Source: a bacterium (GTDB taxonomy: Bacteria > Pseudomonadota > Alphaproteobacteria > Acetobacterales > Acetobacteraceae). Taken from it: DNA of 64,000 bases. The notes below the pieces were generated by a model. The model did not search any database and was not told the DNA's origin. It saw only the letters and a program-made list of their open reading frames with translations. Positions 36,182-46,424 of this stretch are shown piece by piece (positions within the stretch are counted from its first letter, which is position 1; each line of letters begins with the position of its first letter). The translations under genes and the position numbers were made by a program. The stretch lies in the NCBI GenBank assembly GCA_026224825.1, contig JAMFRO010000022.1, forward strand, positions 186,001 through 250,000, read 5' to 3'.

Positions 36182-37362
36182 CTAGCCTTGGGCTGCGAAG
36201 CGTTGGGCGAGCCGCTTGCCGTGGTCGCGCAGGGGGCGCTCCAGTAGGCGGTGGTTCAGCTCCGTGACCACGGCCAGAGCGAGAGGCGCCAGGGCCAGAT
36301 ACAGCGTGGCCCGGCGCCAGCTTGGGGTGGCAGTGCCGTGCAGGCGGAACCAGATTTCATGCATGGCGAAAAACACCGGAATATGGATGAGATAGAGGCT
36401 AAAGCTTCGCGCGGCCAGGATTTCCATCACACGGCGGGCGCGGCCCGGGCGCCATAGATAGCCCGCGTCATACGAGCCGACCCATACCAGTAGCGCGGTG
36501 AGGAGTGCGATCGGCCCAAAATAATGTGCCACGATGCGCAATTGCGACGCCCCAGGCTGACGAGTAATGCGATGGCGCCGATCAACACGGCGATGCGGGC
36601 CAGGCGGGATCGCCCGAGAATGGTCGGGGCGCAAAGCTGATAGCTCGGATGGAAGGACCACAATGCCAGCAGCACCCCGGCAGCAACCGAGCCGCCACAG
36701 ATCATCGCGCAAAGCACCGTCCAATCGATGTCCAGCGTGGTGTAATGTGTGGGGGTGAAAAAGGCGAAGAGGAAGATGCCGCCCAGCAGCCAGGGCAAGT
36801 GGCGGCGGAGCAGGAAGGCGGCGATGGGGAGGAGCAGATAAAATTGCTCCTCCAGCGAGAGGCTCCATTGCACGAAAGCGGTGCCGATTTCGCCATGCAC
36901 GAAAACGATGGCGCAATGGAAATTGGCGAGGTTGAGCACGCCGGCGACGGCCATCGACCAATTTGCCGGAAAACTGCCGTAGACGCCGGAGCGGTTGAAG
37001 ACCAGGCAGAGCAGTAGCGGGGCGGCCAGCCAGAACCAGGATGAGGGCCATATCCGCCAGACGCGCCGGATCCAGAATTCCATGGTGAGGCGGGCGAAGT
37101 GGCCGGCATCGCGCGCGCCTGTCAGCGTGGGAAGCAGCGAACGGGCGATGACGAAGCCGGAGATGGCGAAGAAGAGGTCGACCCCGGTCCAGACGCCAGT
37201 TTGCTGGAGCTGGGCGGTGAAATGGCAGGGCCAGAAGATGAGATTGGTGTTGAGATGCTCCAGCAGCACCATGAACACCGCGACAGTGCGCAGCACCTCC
37301 AGCTCGCCGATGCGCCCGGCCGCCCTGGATTGGGTGTTGCTCCTTATATCGCTGACATGCAT
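36182..37362 (-). pseudogene. Acyltransferase 3 family gene with a frameshift
   Basis: Start ATG at 37362 (MHVSDIRS). The N-terminal part has the family motif GELEVLRTVAVFMVLLEHLN with its His, then TGVDLFFAISGFVIARSL and membrane helices, ending in this frame at 36427. The C-terminal part, AHYFGPIALLTALLVWVGSY, then FSLYLIHIPVFFAMHEIW and LNHRLLERPLRDHG, lies in another frame that runs to the stop at 36182. A four-base G run (36550-36553 on the + strand as CCCC) is the junction; one more G joins the frames as LGASQLRIVAHYFG. Either a real single-base loss or a sequencing error. Confidence 0.8.
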
Positions 37363-37405
37363 TGTTGGAGCCTATCGCCCGCCGGGCGATAGGACAACGG
37401 CGGCG

Positions 37406-40400
37406 TCAGGCGCGCCGCAAATCCAGTGTGCGCGGGTAGTCCGGGCCTGAGACCGGTTTGGGCTCAGGCGATGGGCCCGGCGTGTGGCCGAAGGGTTGGA
37501 AACGCGAGCGGCGGCGGGCTTCGGCGGAGTTGGAGTTGACGGGGAAATCCTCGTAACTGCGCCCGCCGGGATGGGCGACGTGATGCGTCATGCCGCCGAC
37601 CGCCCTGCCCGTCCATTTATCATACACGTCGAAAATCAGCGGAACTTGCGCGCCGATGGTGGGGTGCAAGGCCGAGTACGGCTCCCAGGCCTTGAAGCGC
37701 ACGCCGGCGACGTATTCACCTTGCGTTTGCGTGCGCTGCATCGGCAGAGCGGAACCGTTACAGGCGAGTGTGTAGCGCTCATCAACCCAGCCGTTCACCT
37801 TCACCTGCAGGCGCTCGGCGGAGCTGTCCACATAACGCGCGGTGCCGGTGTTGGTTTGTTCCTCACCCAGCACATGCCAGGGCTCCAGCGCATGGCGCAG
37901 TTCTACTTGAATGTCGCGCACCGCCACCTCGCCCAGCTTGGGGAAGCGGAATTCATGATGCGGGGCGAACCAGTCTTTTTCCAGCGGGAAGCCGTAGGCG
38001 CCGAGCTCTTCCAACGCAGAGTCAAAATCAGCTTTGTTGTAGTGCGGCAGCAGAAACTCGTCATGCAGGCGCGTACCCCAGCGCACCATGGAGCGCTCGT
38101 ACGGGCGCTCCCAGAAGGCGGCGACGGCCGAGCGCATCAGCAGCATTTGCGCCGCCGACATTTCGGCATGCGGCGGCATCTCGAAAGCGCGGAATTCCAC
38201 CAGGCCGCGCCGGCCGGAGCCGCCGGCCGGGGCGTACATCTTGTCGATGCAGAATTCCGTGCGGTGCCCGTTGCCGGTCATGTCGCACAGGATATTGCGG
38301 AACAGGCGGTCGACCAGCCAGGGCGGGGTGTAATTCTGCTGGCTCACCTGCTGGAAGGCGATTTCCAGCTCGTTGACGGAATCCTCGCGCGCTTCATCGA
38401 TACGCGGGTGCTGCGAGGACGGGCCGATGAACAATCCGGCGAAAAGAAAGCTCAACGAGGGGTGATTATGCCAGAAACCGAGCATGGATTTCAGCAGATC
38501 CGGCCGGCGCAGGAACGGAGAATCCGCCGGGCTGGCCGCACCCATGACGACATGGTTGCCGCCGCCGGTGCCGACATGGTGACCATCAAGCATGAATTTC
38601 TCGGTAGCCAAGCCAACCTCACGCGCCACCTCATAAAGCTGGCCGGTGCGCTCGACCACCTGGGACCAGCTTGAGGACGGGTGGATATTGGCCTCGATGA
38701 CGCCGGGGTCCGGGGTGATGGAGAAATTCAGCACGCGCTCATCTTCCGGCGGCAGATAGCCCTCCAGCACCACTTTGCGGCCGAATTCCTCGGCTGTCTG
38801 CTCCACCGCGGCGGTCAGCTCCAGCCAATCGGCCACATCGTAGAGCGGCGGGTAGAAGATATGGATGATGCCGTCGCGCGCTTCCACGCACAGCGCCGTT
38901 CGCACCAAACCTGGCTCGTTCTGGCCGACCACGGGGAGCTCCTGCTGCACGGGGCGGAATCCCTCGATGCTGCTGGGGCCCCAGCCGAAGGCGCTCTCAC
39001 GGATGCGCTGTAGGGATTCGCGCTTCGGCAGTTGGGTTTTCGGCGCGAACGGATCAGGCTCAAAATCCTGCTCGATGGTCTCGGGATCGGCCCAGGGCAG
39101 GCTTTCCAGCGGCAGGCGCAGGCCGACGGGGGAATCGCCGGGCACGAGGAACATCACGCCATCGCGGAAGAACCATTTGCCGGACTGCCAGCGGCGCTCA
39201 CCATCCTGCCAAACCCGGCGCAGCGGCAGAACGGAACCGACAGGCGCAGCCAGGCCCTGGCCGAAGACTTTGGCCAAACGCGCGCGTTCCAGCGGGTCGC
39301 CGAGCTTGGCGTCCTCAGCCACGACATTGGCGGGAAGGCGCTTTTCCTTCCACAGATAATAATGGATGTCCTCATGCGCGGCGTTGACCAGCTCCGGGTC
39401 CACCTGCAGGCGCTCGGCCAGCACGCGGGCGAATAAATCCGAGTCCTCGGCATTGGCGTTGTCGCGGTCGTCATCGCTCGCCAGCAAATCCGGGTTGAGC
39501 CAGATTTTCTCGCCATCGGCACGCCAATGCGCGTGGATGGCCCAGCGCGGCAGTTGCTCGCCGGGGTAATGCTTACCCATGTTATGGGTGAGCGCCGCGC
39601 CCTTGGCCCAGAGCGGGGTGAGCTTGCGCATCAGCCTTCCTGCATAAATGCGCTTGGTCGGGCCCATGGCGTCGATATTCCATTCCTCGCCCTCCTGGTC
39701 CGTGGCGGAGACGAAAGTGGGCTCGCCACCCATGGTCAGGCGCACATCGCCCTTCAACAGCGCCCGGTCCACAGCACCGCCACGGGCCAGAATATCCTGC
39801 CATTGCTTCGGCGAGTAAGGTTTGGTCACGCGCGGGGTCTCGGAGACGCGCTTCACTTCCATGTGGAATTCGAACTCGGTCTCCGTCTCGTCCTCAGCCG
39901 TAAACCCGCCGGTAATGGCGGCGGCGGAGCCGGGGGATGGCGTGGCGGCGAGCGGAATATGGCCCTCGCCGGTGAACAGGCCGGAGGTGGCGTCCAGCCC
40001 GACCCAGCCGGCGCCGGGCAGATAGACCTCGGCCCAGGCATGCAGATCCGTGAAGTCGGCCTCGGGGCCGGCGGGACCGTCTATGGGTTTGACGTCCGAT
40101 GTGAGCTGGATGAGGTAGCCGGAGACGAAGCGCGCGGCATAGCCGAGATGGCGCAGCAAATGCACCAATGTCCAGGCGGAATCGCGGCAGGAGCCTTTGG
40201 CCAGGCCCAAAGTTTCCTCCGGCGTGTAAACACCGGGCTCAAGGCGCACGACGTAGGAGACACGCTCGTTCAACGCGCGGTTGGTCCCGACCAGCATGTC
40301 GATGACGCGCAGATCCTTGCCGTCGAATTTTTCATGCATCTCGGCAATGAGTTCAGCCAGCAGCGGGCCGGGCGCGGTGAGGATGCGAAACGGCGCCAGT

Positions 40401-40738
40401 TCCTCGGCCAGAATGTCATCGTAGATGAAAGGCCAGGTCTCGGCCTGCGGCTCCAGGAAGAAATCGAACGGGTTGATGGTGGCCATATCGGCGACCAGAT
40501 CGACCACCACCTCAAAGCTGGTAACACGCTCGGGGAAGACGACGCGGGCGAGGAAATTGCCCTGCGGGTCCTGCTGCCAGTTGATGAAATGCGGTTTGGG
40601 GGAGATCTGCAAGGAGTAGGAAATGATCGGCGTGCGCGCGTAGGGGGCCGGGCGCAGGCGGATGGTCTGCGGGCCCATGGTCACCGGGCGGTCATATTTA
40701 TACGAGGTGCGATGCGTGATGGCGGCGTGGATAGACAT
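37406..40738 (-). CDS. Transglutaminase-like / DUF2126 protein
   Basis: 1110 residues. The N-terminal 270 residues are a bacterial transglutaminase domain with an Ig-like start (MSIHAAITHRTSYKYDRPVT) and the Cys-His-Asp triad in GLAKGSCRDSAWTLVHL, DFTDLHAWAEVYLPG and VGLDATSG. The rest is the large DUF2126 region, with VRLTMGGEPTFVSATDQEGE at its start, HHVGTGGGNHVVMGA and FRAFEMPPHAEMSAAQMLLM. Homologs usually belong to a cluster with circularly permuted ATP-grasp and alpha-E proteins, thought to make a ligase/peptidase system for unknown peptides; those partners are not here. Confidence 0.9.
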   Translation of the reverse strand: MSIHAAITHRTSYKYDRPVTMGPQTIRLRPAPYARTPIISYSLQISPKPHFINWQQDPQGNFLARVVFPERVTSFEVVVDLVADMATINPFDFFLEPQAETWPFIYDDILAEELAPFRILTAPGPLLAELIAEMHEKFDGKDLRVIDMLVGTNRALNERVSYVVRLEPGVYTPEETLGLAKGSCRDSAWTLVHLLRHLGYAARFVSGYLIQLTSDVKPIDGPAGPEADFTDLHAWAEVYLPGAGWVGLDATSGLFTGEGHIPLAATPSPGSAAAITGGFTAEDETETEFEFHMEVKRVSETPRVTKPYSPKQWQDILARGGAVDRALLKGDVRLTMGGEPTFVSATDQEGEEWNIDAMGPTKRIYAGRLMRKLTPLWAKGAALTHNMGKHYPGEQLPRWAIHAHWRADGEKIWLNPDLLASDDDRDNANAEDSDLFARVLAERLQVDPELVNAAHEDIHYYLWKEKRLPANVVAEDAKLGDPLERARLAKVFGQGLAAPVGSVLPLRRVWQDGERRWQSGKWFFRDGVMFLVPGDSPVGLRLPLESLPWADPETIEQDFEPDPFAPKTQLPKRESLQRIRESAFGWGPSSIEGFRPVQQELPVVGQNEPGLVRTALCVEARDGIIHIFYPPLYDVADWLELTAAVEQTAEEFGRKVVLEGYLPPEDERVLNFSITPDPGVIEANIHPSSSWSQVVERTGQLYEVAREVGLATEKFMLDGHHVGTGGGNHVVMGAASPADSPFLRRPDLLKSMLGFWHNHPSLSFLFAGLFIGPSSQHPRIDEAREDSVNELEIAFQQVSQQNYTPPWLVDRLFRNILCDMTGNGHRTEFCIDKMYAPAGGSGRRGLVEFRAFEMPPHAEMSAAQMLLMRSAVAAFWERPYERSMVRWGTRLHDEFLLPHYNKADFDSALEELGAYGFPLEKDWFAPHHEFRFPKLGEVAVRDIQVELRHALEPWHVLGEEQTNTGTARYVDSSAERLQVKVNGWVDERYTLACNGSALPMQRTQTQGEYVAGVRFKAWEPYSALHPTIGAQVPLIFDVYDKWTGRAVGGMTHHVAHPGGRSYEDFPVNSNSAEARRRSRFQPFGHTPGPSPEPKPVSGPDYPRTLDLRRA

Positions 40739-40899
40739 GCAGGCTCCTTACGTCTCGATGACTACGTCACCACGGCAATCAAATTTTTGCAATGCAATAT
40801 AAAAACGGTGCGAGATGGACCGGTTTAAATGCAATTTTAGGCGTTTGTTAGCATAAGCAGCCCAGAAAACCCGCGTAACTATATGACGGAGCCATGATT

Positions 40900-41247
40900 A
40901 TGAGCACAGGCGGCATCGGCGCATTACTCGCCATCAACAGCGCGACCACGGCCACTACCGGCACCAGCACCGGCACAAGCACAAGTGCCACTACCGGTAC
41001 AGCTACCGGTGCAAGCGCCACCTCCGGCGCTTCGGGCGGCACCAGCAGCAGCTCGTCCTCCGGTGATACGACGACCGTGGTGAAATATCCTGATGGCTCC
41101 ACGGTGACGACCGTGCGCGACAAGGCGGATCAGGTGGTCTCCATCACCGTCACCGCGCCCACCGAAACATCCAGCACGGCGAGTACGGCCAGCAGCAGCA
41201 CGGCCAACAGCGGCACGGCGGGCAGCGCGATTGATTTAACCGCCTAG
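40900..41247 (+). CDS. Ser/Thr/Gly-rich low-complexity protein
   Basis: 115 residues from the ATG at 40900, eight bases after GGAG; an ATG 6 bp earlier is less well placed. After MSTGGIGALLAINSA it is nearly all Ser, Thr, Ala and Gly (about residues 18-60), then VVKYPDGSTVTTVRDKADQV and a second Ser/Thr/Ala-rich tail. No signal peptide and no known domain. Surface or filler role is a guess; unlike its neighbours it has very skewed composition. Confidence 0.55.
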   Translation: MSTGGIGALLAINSATTATTGTSTGTSTSATTGTATGASATSGASGGTSSSSSSGDTTTVVKYPDGSTVTTVRDKADQVVSITVTAPTETSSTASTASSSTANSGTAGSAIDLTA

Positions 41248-41258
41248 CGGCTGAATGC

Positions 41259-41486
41259 CTACTGGCTTCCCTCCTTCAGGCAGTCCTCGCGAAACTTCTT
41301 GCGCGGCTTGCCTTGCAGGCCCTTGGCGTCGGCTTCCTTGGAACATTCCGTGGATTTGGCCGACGCGCTGGCCTTGGCCGCCGCGGCCGTAGTGGCGGCT
41401 GCGGCCGGATGGGAGGCGTCCAGCACGCAGGCGGAACTCAGGACGCACATACTGAGCGCCAGCATGGCGAAACTCAAAAATTTCAT
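41259..41486 (-). CDS. PsiF-like small periplasmic protein
   Basis: 75 residues with a signal sequence MKFLSFAMLALSMCVLSSAC. An Ala/Lys linker follows, then one PsiF repeat with two Cys: STECSKEADAKGLQGKPRKK and FREDCLKEGSQ. PsiF was first seen as phosphate-starvation induced in E. coli; function unknown. Two repeats are common, here only one is present. Confidence 0.7.
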   Translation of the reverse strand: MKFLSFAMLALSMCVLSSACVLDASHPAAAATTAAAAKASASAKSTECSKEADAKGLQGKPRKKFREDCLKEGSQ

Positions 41487-41500
41487 ATTAAAACAGTCTG

Positions 41501-41800
41501 TTAGAGTTTCTGGAAGCCGGCGGCGCGGACCTTGCCGAAGTTTTTGGCAAGGAACCAGCCGGCAACGACGAAACCAATGATAAAACCAAGCCAGACCGGG
41601 TGGCAGAAGAGAAACAGCCCGATGAAGAGATTGGCCGCACCCCAGATGACATTCAGCTCCGGCGGTGAGGGCGCGATGCCGCGCGGGGCGGTGAAGGGCG
41701 AGGGAAATGGCTCACCGCGCAGGCCTGCGGTGAGATGCGGGATGGAATTGCAGACCAGCGCACCTGCGAGCAGGCTCAGGATGAAATGGACGACGAGCAT
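41501..41800 (-). CDS. Small inner-membrane protein, unknown
   Basis: 99 residues, excellent AGGAGG site before the ATG at 41800. Three apolar stretches: FILSLLAGALVCNSIPHLTA, NVIWGAANLFIGLFLF and VWLGFIIGFVVAGWFLA; a Pro-rich loop lies between the first two. No family recognised. Adjacent to the psiF-like gene in the same direction. Confidence 0.65.
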   Translation of the reverse strand: MLVVHFILSLLAGALVCNSIPHLTAGLRGEPFPSPFTAPRGIAPSPPELNVIWGAANLFIGLFLFCHPVWLGFIIGFVVAGWFLAKNFGKVRAAGFQKL

Positions 41801-41821
41801 TTAGCCTCCTGTTATTACGGT

Positions 41822-41893
41822 TTATTCGACCATATCTTTTTATTCGACCATATCTTTTTATTCGACCACGTCTTTTTATTCGACCACGTCTTT
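41822..41893. repeat. Tandem 18-bp repeat, four copies, at the maeB stop
   Basis: Four head-to-tail units of the form TTATTCGACCAYRTCTTT. The unit at 41876-41893 contains the last five codons and the TAA of maeB; the three others repeat these codons and the TAA in phase, with two base changes. Confidence 0.95.
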
Positions 41894-44185
41894 CTCGATG
41901 GTGAGCACCGGCTTGGCGGCAGCAAACGCCGCCTCCATGGCCGCCACGGCGGACAGGTTGATGATACCACGCGCGGTGGTGCTGGGCACGGCAATATGCA
42001 GCGGCTTGGCCAGGCCCAGCAGAATCGGACCGACCGTGACCGCCTCACCCACCGCCTTCACCAGGTTGAAGGAAATGTTGGCCGAATCGATATTCGGGAA
42101 GATCAGCAGATTGGCCACACCATGCAGCGTGGAATCGGGCAGCGCCTGGGCGCGGATCTGCTCGACGAGTGCGGCATCGGCATGCATTTCGCCATCCACC
42201 TCCAGCTCGGGGTCCTGGGCCTGGATGAGCCGCAAAGCATGGCGCATTTTTTTGGCACTGGGCGAATTGGAGGCGCCGAAATTGGAATGCGAGAGCAAGG
42301 CCACTTTAGGCGTGAGGCCGAAATGGCGCACGGTTTGTGCTGCCATCAGCGTCATCTCGGCAATTTCATCGGCGCAGGGCTCCACATTCACATGCGTGTC
42401 GCAAAAGAACAGCGGGCCGGCCTGGAGGATGAGCGCTGTGAGGGCGTAGACGCGCCCGGAACCGGTTTTGCGCGGGATGATGGGCAGCGCGTATTGGAAC
42501 TGCCGCCACCAATCGCCGGTACCGCCACATATCGCGGCATCGGCCTCGCCTATGGCCAGCATCATGCCGGCCGCCACCGTGGGGCGTTTGGCGATGTGGC
42601 GCGCGGCGGCATCCGGCGGCGTGCCACGGCGGCCGACACGTTTGGAATAGGCCTCGAGCAGCCGGGAGGAGAGTTCGGGCTCGCGTTCGAGGTCTACGAT
42701 TTGCACATCCACGCCGCAGGTGAGGCGCAGGCCGAGGGTTTTGATCTTTTCATGAATGGCGTCCACCCGGCCGAGCAATATGGGGCGGGCCATGCCGTCA
42801 TCCACCACGCTCTGCACGGCGCGTAAGGTGCGTTCATCCGCGCCCTCGGCATAAACGATGCGCGGTTTGGCTTTTTTCGCCGCCTCGATGACCGGGCGCA
42901 GCAACTGGCCGGAACGGATGATGCTGCGTTCCAGCTCGTGCCGGTAGGCGTCGAAATCGGCGATAGGCTTGCGCGCCACACCGGCATCCATAGCGGCTTT
43001 GGCCACGGCCGGGGCGATGTGCAGGATGAGGCGCGGGTCGAAGGGTTTGGGGATGATGTAGTCCGGGCCGAACACCGGCGCCTGGCCGCCATAGGCCGCC
43101 GCCACGGCTTCCGAGGCCTCGGCCTGGGCCAGTTCGGCGATGGCGACGACGGCGGCGAGCTTCATGCTCTCGGTAATGGCGGTGGCCCGTACATCCAGCG
43201 CGCCCCGGAAAATGAAGGGGAAACAGAGGACGTTGTTGACCTGATTCGGAAAATCCGAACGGCCGGTGGCGACAATGGCGTCCGGCCGGGCTTTTTTCAC
43301 AATGTCGGGGAGGATTTCCGGCTCAGGATTGGCCAGCGCCAAAATGAGCGGGTTGGGGGCGAAAAGTTCGAGCCACTCCTCTTTCAGCACACGCGGCGCG
43401 GAGAGGCCGAGGAAGATGTCCGCACCCGGCAATACATCCGGCAAAATCCGCGCATCGGTGGCGCGGGCGACGTCGATGAGCGTCGGATCAAGGTTGGGGC
43501 GGCCCTTGTAGATCACCCCCTCTTTGTCCGTCATGGTGATGTTTTCGGGCTTGGCGCCCAGAGCGATAAGGGTACGCACACAGGAGAGTGCCGCCGCCCC
43601 TGCCCCGGATGAGACGATCTTGATCTCCTCGATTTTTTTGCCCTGCACCTTCATGGTGTTGAGCACGGCCGCCCCCACGATGATCGCGGTACCATGCTGA
43701 TCATCATGGAACACTGGGATTTTCATCCGCTTGCGCAGTTCCTGCTCGATGCGGAAGCACTCCGGCGCCTTGATATCCTCAAGGTTGATGCCGCCGAAGC
43801 TGGGCTCCAGCCGGGCCACGGTATCGATGAACTTATCCGGGTCGGGCTCGTCGATCTCGATGTCGAATGAGTCGATATTGGCGAATTTCTTGAAGAGCAC
43901 CGCCTTGCCCTCCATCACCGGCTTGCCGGCCAGCGCGCCGATATTGCCCAGCCCCAGCACGGCTGTGCCGTTGGTGATGACGGCGACAAGATTGCCGCGC
44001 GAGGTGAGGTCGAAGGAGGCGTCCGGGTCCGCCACAATGGCATCGCAGGCCGCGGCCACACCGGGAGAATAGGCGAGCGAGAGATCCCGCGAGGTCTCCA
44101 TGCGCTTGGTGGCGGTGATGGCGAGTTTACCTGGCCGTGGGTAGCGGTGGTATTCCAGCGCCGCCTTGCGTAAAGCGTCATCCAT
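41876..44185 (-). CDS. maeB: NADP-dependent malic enzyme with phosphotransacetylase domain
   Basis: 769 residues. Residues 1-430 are malic enzyme: [17 protein letters not shown], the metal site [15 protein letters not shown], the catalytic Lys region [20 protein letters not shown], and an NADP site [17 protein letters not shown]. The last 330 residues are a Pta-like domain ([20 protein letters not shown]) that regulates rather than catalyses. It decarboxylates malate to pyruvate with NADPH. The 3' end is drawn into an 18-bp tandem repeat. Confidence 0.96.
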   Translation of the reverse strand: MDDALRKAALEYHRYPRPGKLAITATKRMETSRDLSLAYSPGVAAACDAIVADPDASFDLTSRGNLVAVITNGTAVLGLGNIGALAGKPVMEGKAVLFKKFANIDSFDIEIDEPDPDKFIDTVARLEPSFGGINLEDIKAPECFRIEQELRKRMKIPVFHDDQHGTAIIVGAAVLNTMKVQGKKIEEIKIVSSGAGAAALSCVRTLIALGAKPENITMTDKEGVIYKGRPNLDPTLIDVARATDARILPDVLPGADIFLGLSAPRVLKEEWLELFAPNPLILALANPEPEILPDIVKKARPDAIVATGRSDFPNQVNNVLCFPFIFRGALDVRATAITESMKLAAVVAIAELAQAEASEAVAAAYGGQAPVFGPDYIIPKPFDPRLILHIAPAVAKAAMDAGVARKPIADFDAYRHELERSIIRSGQLLRPVIEAAKKAKPRIVYAEGADERTLRAVQSVVDDGMARPILLGRVDAIHEKIKTLGLRLTCGVDVQIVDLEREPELSSRLLEAYSKRVGRRGTPPDAAARHIAKRPTVAAGMMLAIGEADAAICGGTGDWWRQFQYALPIIPRKTGSGRVYALTALILQAGPLFFCDTHVNVEPCADEIAEMTLMAAQTVRHFGLTPKVALLSHSNFGASNSPSAKKMRHALRLIQAQDPELEVDGEMHADAALVEQIRAQALPDSTLHGVANLLIFPNIDSANISFNLVKAVGEAVTVGPILLGLAKPLHIAVPSTTARGIINLSAVAAMEAAFAAAKPVLTIEKDVVE

Positions 44186-44285
44186 GCTCGGACACTCCCT
44201 TTGTTCCCAAAGGCTTCATGGACCATATAGGCGTGCAGGCACAACCTGCCTGGCCCTGCGTTTTATGAATATGAGAAGGATATAA

Positions 44286-44371
44286 TGGTGCGGTCGAGAA
44301 GACTCGAACTTCCAAGGGGTTGCCCCCACAAGCACCTCAAGCTTGCGCGTCTACCATTTCGCCACGACCGC
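44286..44371 (-). tRNA. tRNA-Leu (anticodon GAG)
   Basis: On the minus strand: acceptor GCGGTCG/CGACCGC, anticodon stem CAAGC/GCTTG with loop TTGAGGT (anticodon GAG), a long variable arm with GGGGGCAACCCC, T-loop TTCGAGT, discriminator A and an encoded CCA (44286-44288). Confidence 0.96.
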
Positions 44372-44418
44372 ACGTGTGAAACCACCGGGGGTAAGCCGGT
44401 GCGGGGAGCCTATAGACT

Positions 44419-45081
44419 ATGATTTTTACGCCTGCAACCTGGCCAGGAAGCTGGGAGGTGAGCCCTGGTTTGACACCCTATGATGAGGCCGTGACCCGCA
44501 TGCAGGCGCGCGCGGCCGCCATTCATGCCGGCACGGCGGAGGAGCTGGTGTGGCTGGTGGAGCACCCGCCGCTATATACCGCCGGAACCTCGGCCAAGCT
44601 TGAGGATTTGACGGCGCCGGACCGGTTTCCCACGCATAAAACCTCGCGCGGCGGGCAATGGACCTATCACGGGCCGGGGCAGCGGATTGCCTATGTGATG
44701 CTGGACCTGACCCGCAAACACGGCGATTTGCCGCAGCGCGACGTGCATTCCTATGTGAACGCCCTGGAACGCTGGGTGATCGCGACGCTGGCCGATTTCG
44801 GGGTGAAGGGGGAGATCCGTCAGGGCCGAGTCGGGATATGGGTGGTCATGCCGGATGGTTCGGAGGCTAAAATCGGCGCCATAGGCGTGCGGGTGACGCG
44901 CTGGGTAACCTGGCACGGGCTGGCGCTGAATCTGGCGCCCGATTTAACCCATTTCGGCGGGATCGTGCCGTGCGGCATACGTGAGCATGGGGTAACCAGC
45001 CTGCACGATCTGGGGGTGGATGTGACCATGGACGGGCTGGATGCGGCGCTGAAGCGGCATTGGGACGGGATATTCGGATGA
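44419..45081 (+). CDS. lipB: Octanoyltransferase (lipoate biosynthesis)
   Basis: 220 residues. LipB moves octanoate from ACP onto lipoyl domains. The acyl-cysteine is in [15 protein letters not shown] and the partner Lys in [30 protein letters not shown], the fold signature, and [12 protein letters not shown] are also present. It is followed by a gene with a 4-bp ATGA overlap. No lipA is in this window. Confidence 0.95.
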   Translation: MIFTPATWPGSWEVSPGLTPYDEAVTRMQARAAAIHAGTAEELVWLVEHPPLYTAGTSAKLEDLTAPDRFPTHKTSRGGQWTYHGPGQRIAYVMLDLTRKHGDLPQRDVHSYVNALERWVIATLADFGVKGEIRQGRVGIWVVMPDGSEAKIGAIGVRVTRWVTWHGLALNLAPDLTHFGGIVPCGIREHGVTSLHDLGVDVTMDGLDAALKRHWDGIFG

Positions 45082-45446
45082 AGATTTTCGTCTACGGCAC
45101 GCTGACCGATATGGCGGCGTTCGGCCGCTGTGCCGGCGCGCCGGTGAAAGCGCGGCCCGAGCCTGCGAAGCTGCACAACTACGCCCGTGTGTACCTGCGC
45201 GGCGCCCGCTACCCCACCCTGCGCCGGGCACCCGGCGCACAAGTGGAAGGGGTGGTGGTACGCATCACCGCCGATATGTTTTTGCGCCTGTGCAATTACG
45301 AATCCGTGCGCTACCGCGTGGCGCATATGCGGCTGCAAAGCGAGAGCGGGCCGCACCGGGCGCGGGTGTTCATCGGCGATGCACCGACGAAACTGGCCTG
45401 GGTGCCGGATGAGAAGATCATGCGGCTGCGCTCACGGAGTTTTTGA
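45078..45446 (+). CDS. Gamma-glutamylcyclotransferase-like (AIG2/GGCT fold) protein
   Basis: 122 residues from an ATG inside the lipB stop. It has [20 protein letters not shown] at the start (YGTL motif of the fold), then [20 protein letters not shown] and [16 protein letters not shown]. The usual catalytic Glu region is weakly kept, so activity is uncertain. Translation coupled to lipB. Confidence 0.8.
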   Translation: MKIFVYGTLTDMAAFGRCAGAPVKARPEPAKLHNYARVYLRGARYPTLRRAPGAQVEGVVVRITADMFLRLCNYESVRYRVAHMRLQSESGPHRARVFIGDAPTKLAWVPDEKIMRLRSRSF

Positions 45447-45494
45447 GCGGGCGGCATGCTGGCGCGGCGCAACATCGGCGGGTAATGTGAGCCC

Positions 45495-46415
45495 ATGCAG
45501 AGCGACGCGAAACATCATCTTCTCATTTCCGGCCCCGGGCGCACAGGTACCTCCTTTCTCGTCCGCCTGTTCGATGCGCTGGGGCTGGAGACGCATTTTT
45601 CGCGCTTCGGCAGCTATGCGCATTGGGATGAATTCGCCAATGCCGGGGCGGAAAACCTGCCGCTGCCGGCGCTCGACCCGCAAATGCCCTATGTCGTGAA
45701 ATCACCCTGGGCGAGTGAGTTCATCGATCAGCTCTTGGCGGACCGGAGCATCATTCTAGATGCCGTGATCATTCCCTTACGTGATCTGGACGATGCGGCA
45801 TCGAGCCGGGTCATCGTCGAGCTGCGCGACGCGATCCAGCATGATGGCGTGACGACAGAATTCGATGCCCCGCTGACCCTTCGCGGCAAGACACCGGGCG
45901 GCATCGTCTACTCGCTGCATCCGCTGGACCAGAAACGAATTCTCTCGGTCGGGTTTCATCATCTGGTGGAACGGCTCACCGCCGCCGAGGTGCCGATCCT
46001 GTTCCTGCATTTCCCCCGGCTGATCCGCGATGCGGATTATCTGTACGCGAGGCTTGCTCCTGTTCTCCGCCCTCCCGTCAGCCGCGAGGATTTCCTGGCC
46101 GCGCATGGCAAGATTGCAGATGAGAGCAGCGTGCGGGTCAATGCCGTCGCGCATGATCCTGAGATCGGGCGGCTGGAACGCCTCGCTTTGGTGCGCGAGC
46201 TGGAACGGCTGCGCGGCTGCCTGGCCTCGACGGAAAATGAGGGTGCTACGCTGCGGCAGAGCCTCGCCTCCGCCGAGAGCGAGGGCGCGGCGCTGCGCCA
46301 GCAAGGCATGGCGCTGCGTGAGCATGTCCACATCATCGAGACGAGCAGCATGTGGCGCGTGCTGGCACCGCTCCGGGCAATTTTGCGCCGGTTGCGGGGC
46401 GGCACCAGACCCTAA
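45495..46415 (+). CDS. Sulfotransferase-like P-loop protein
   Basis: 306 residues. It starts with a PAPS-type P-loop HLLISGPGRTGTSFLVRLF near residue 8. PYVVKSPWASEFIDQLL follows near residue 65 and ILFLHFPRLIRDADYLYARL near residue 170, together resembling the sulfotransferase 5'-phosphosulfate and 3'-phosphate loops. After about residue 225 it changes to a coiled coil with the repeat ENEGATLRQSLASAESEGAA, and a basic end. Donor and acceptor are unknown; related genes occur in glycan loci. Confidence 0.6.
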   Translation: MQSDAKHHLLISGPGRTGTSFLVRLFDALGLETHFSRFGSYAHWDEFANAGAENLPLPALDPQMPYVVKSPWASEFIDQLLADRSIILDAVIIPLRDLDDAASSRVIVELRDAIQHDGVTTEFDAPLTLRGKTPGGIVYSLHPLDQKRILSVGFHHLVERLTAAEVPILFLHFPRLIRDADYLYARLAPVLRPPVSREDFLAAHGKIADESSVRVNAVAHDPEIGRLERLALVRELERLRGCLASTENEGATLRQSLASAESEGAALRQQGMALREHVHIIETSSMWRVLAPLRAILRRLRGGTRP

Positions 46416-46424
46416 CCCGGTTTT

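Noticed and set aside
39527-40828. 430-codon + strand frame opposite the DUF2126 gene
   Set aside because: Antisense shadow of a well-supported gene.
41822-41893. CRISPR-like array
   Set aside because: Units are head to tail with no spacers.
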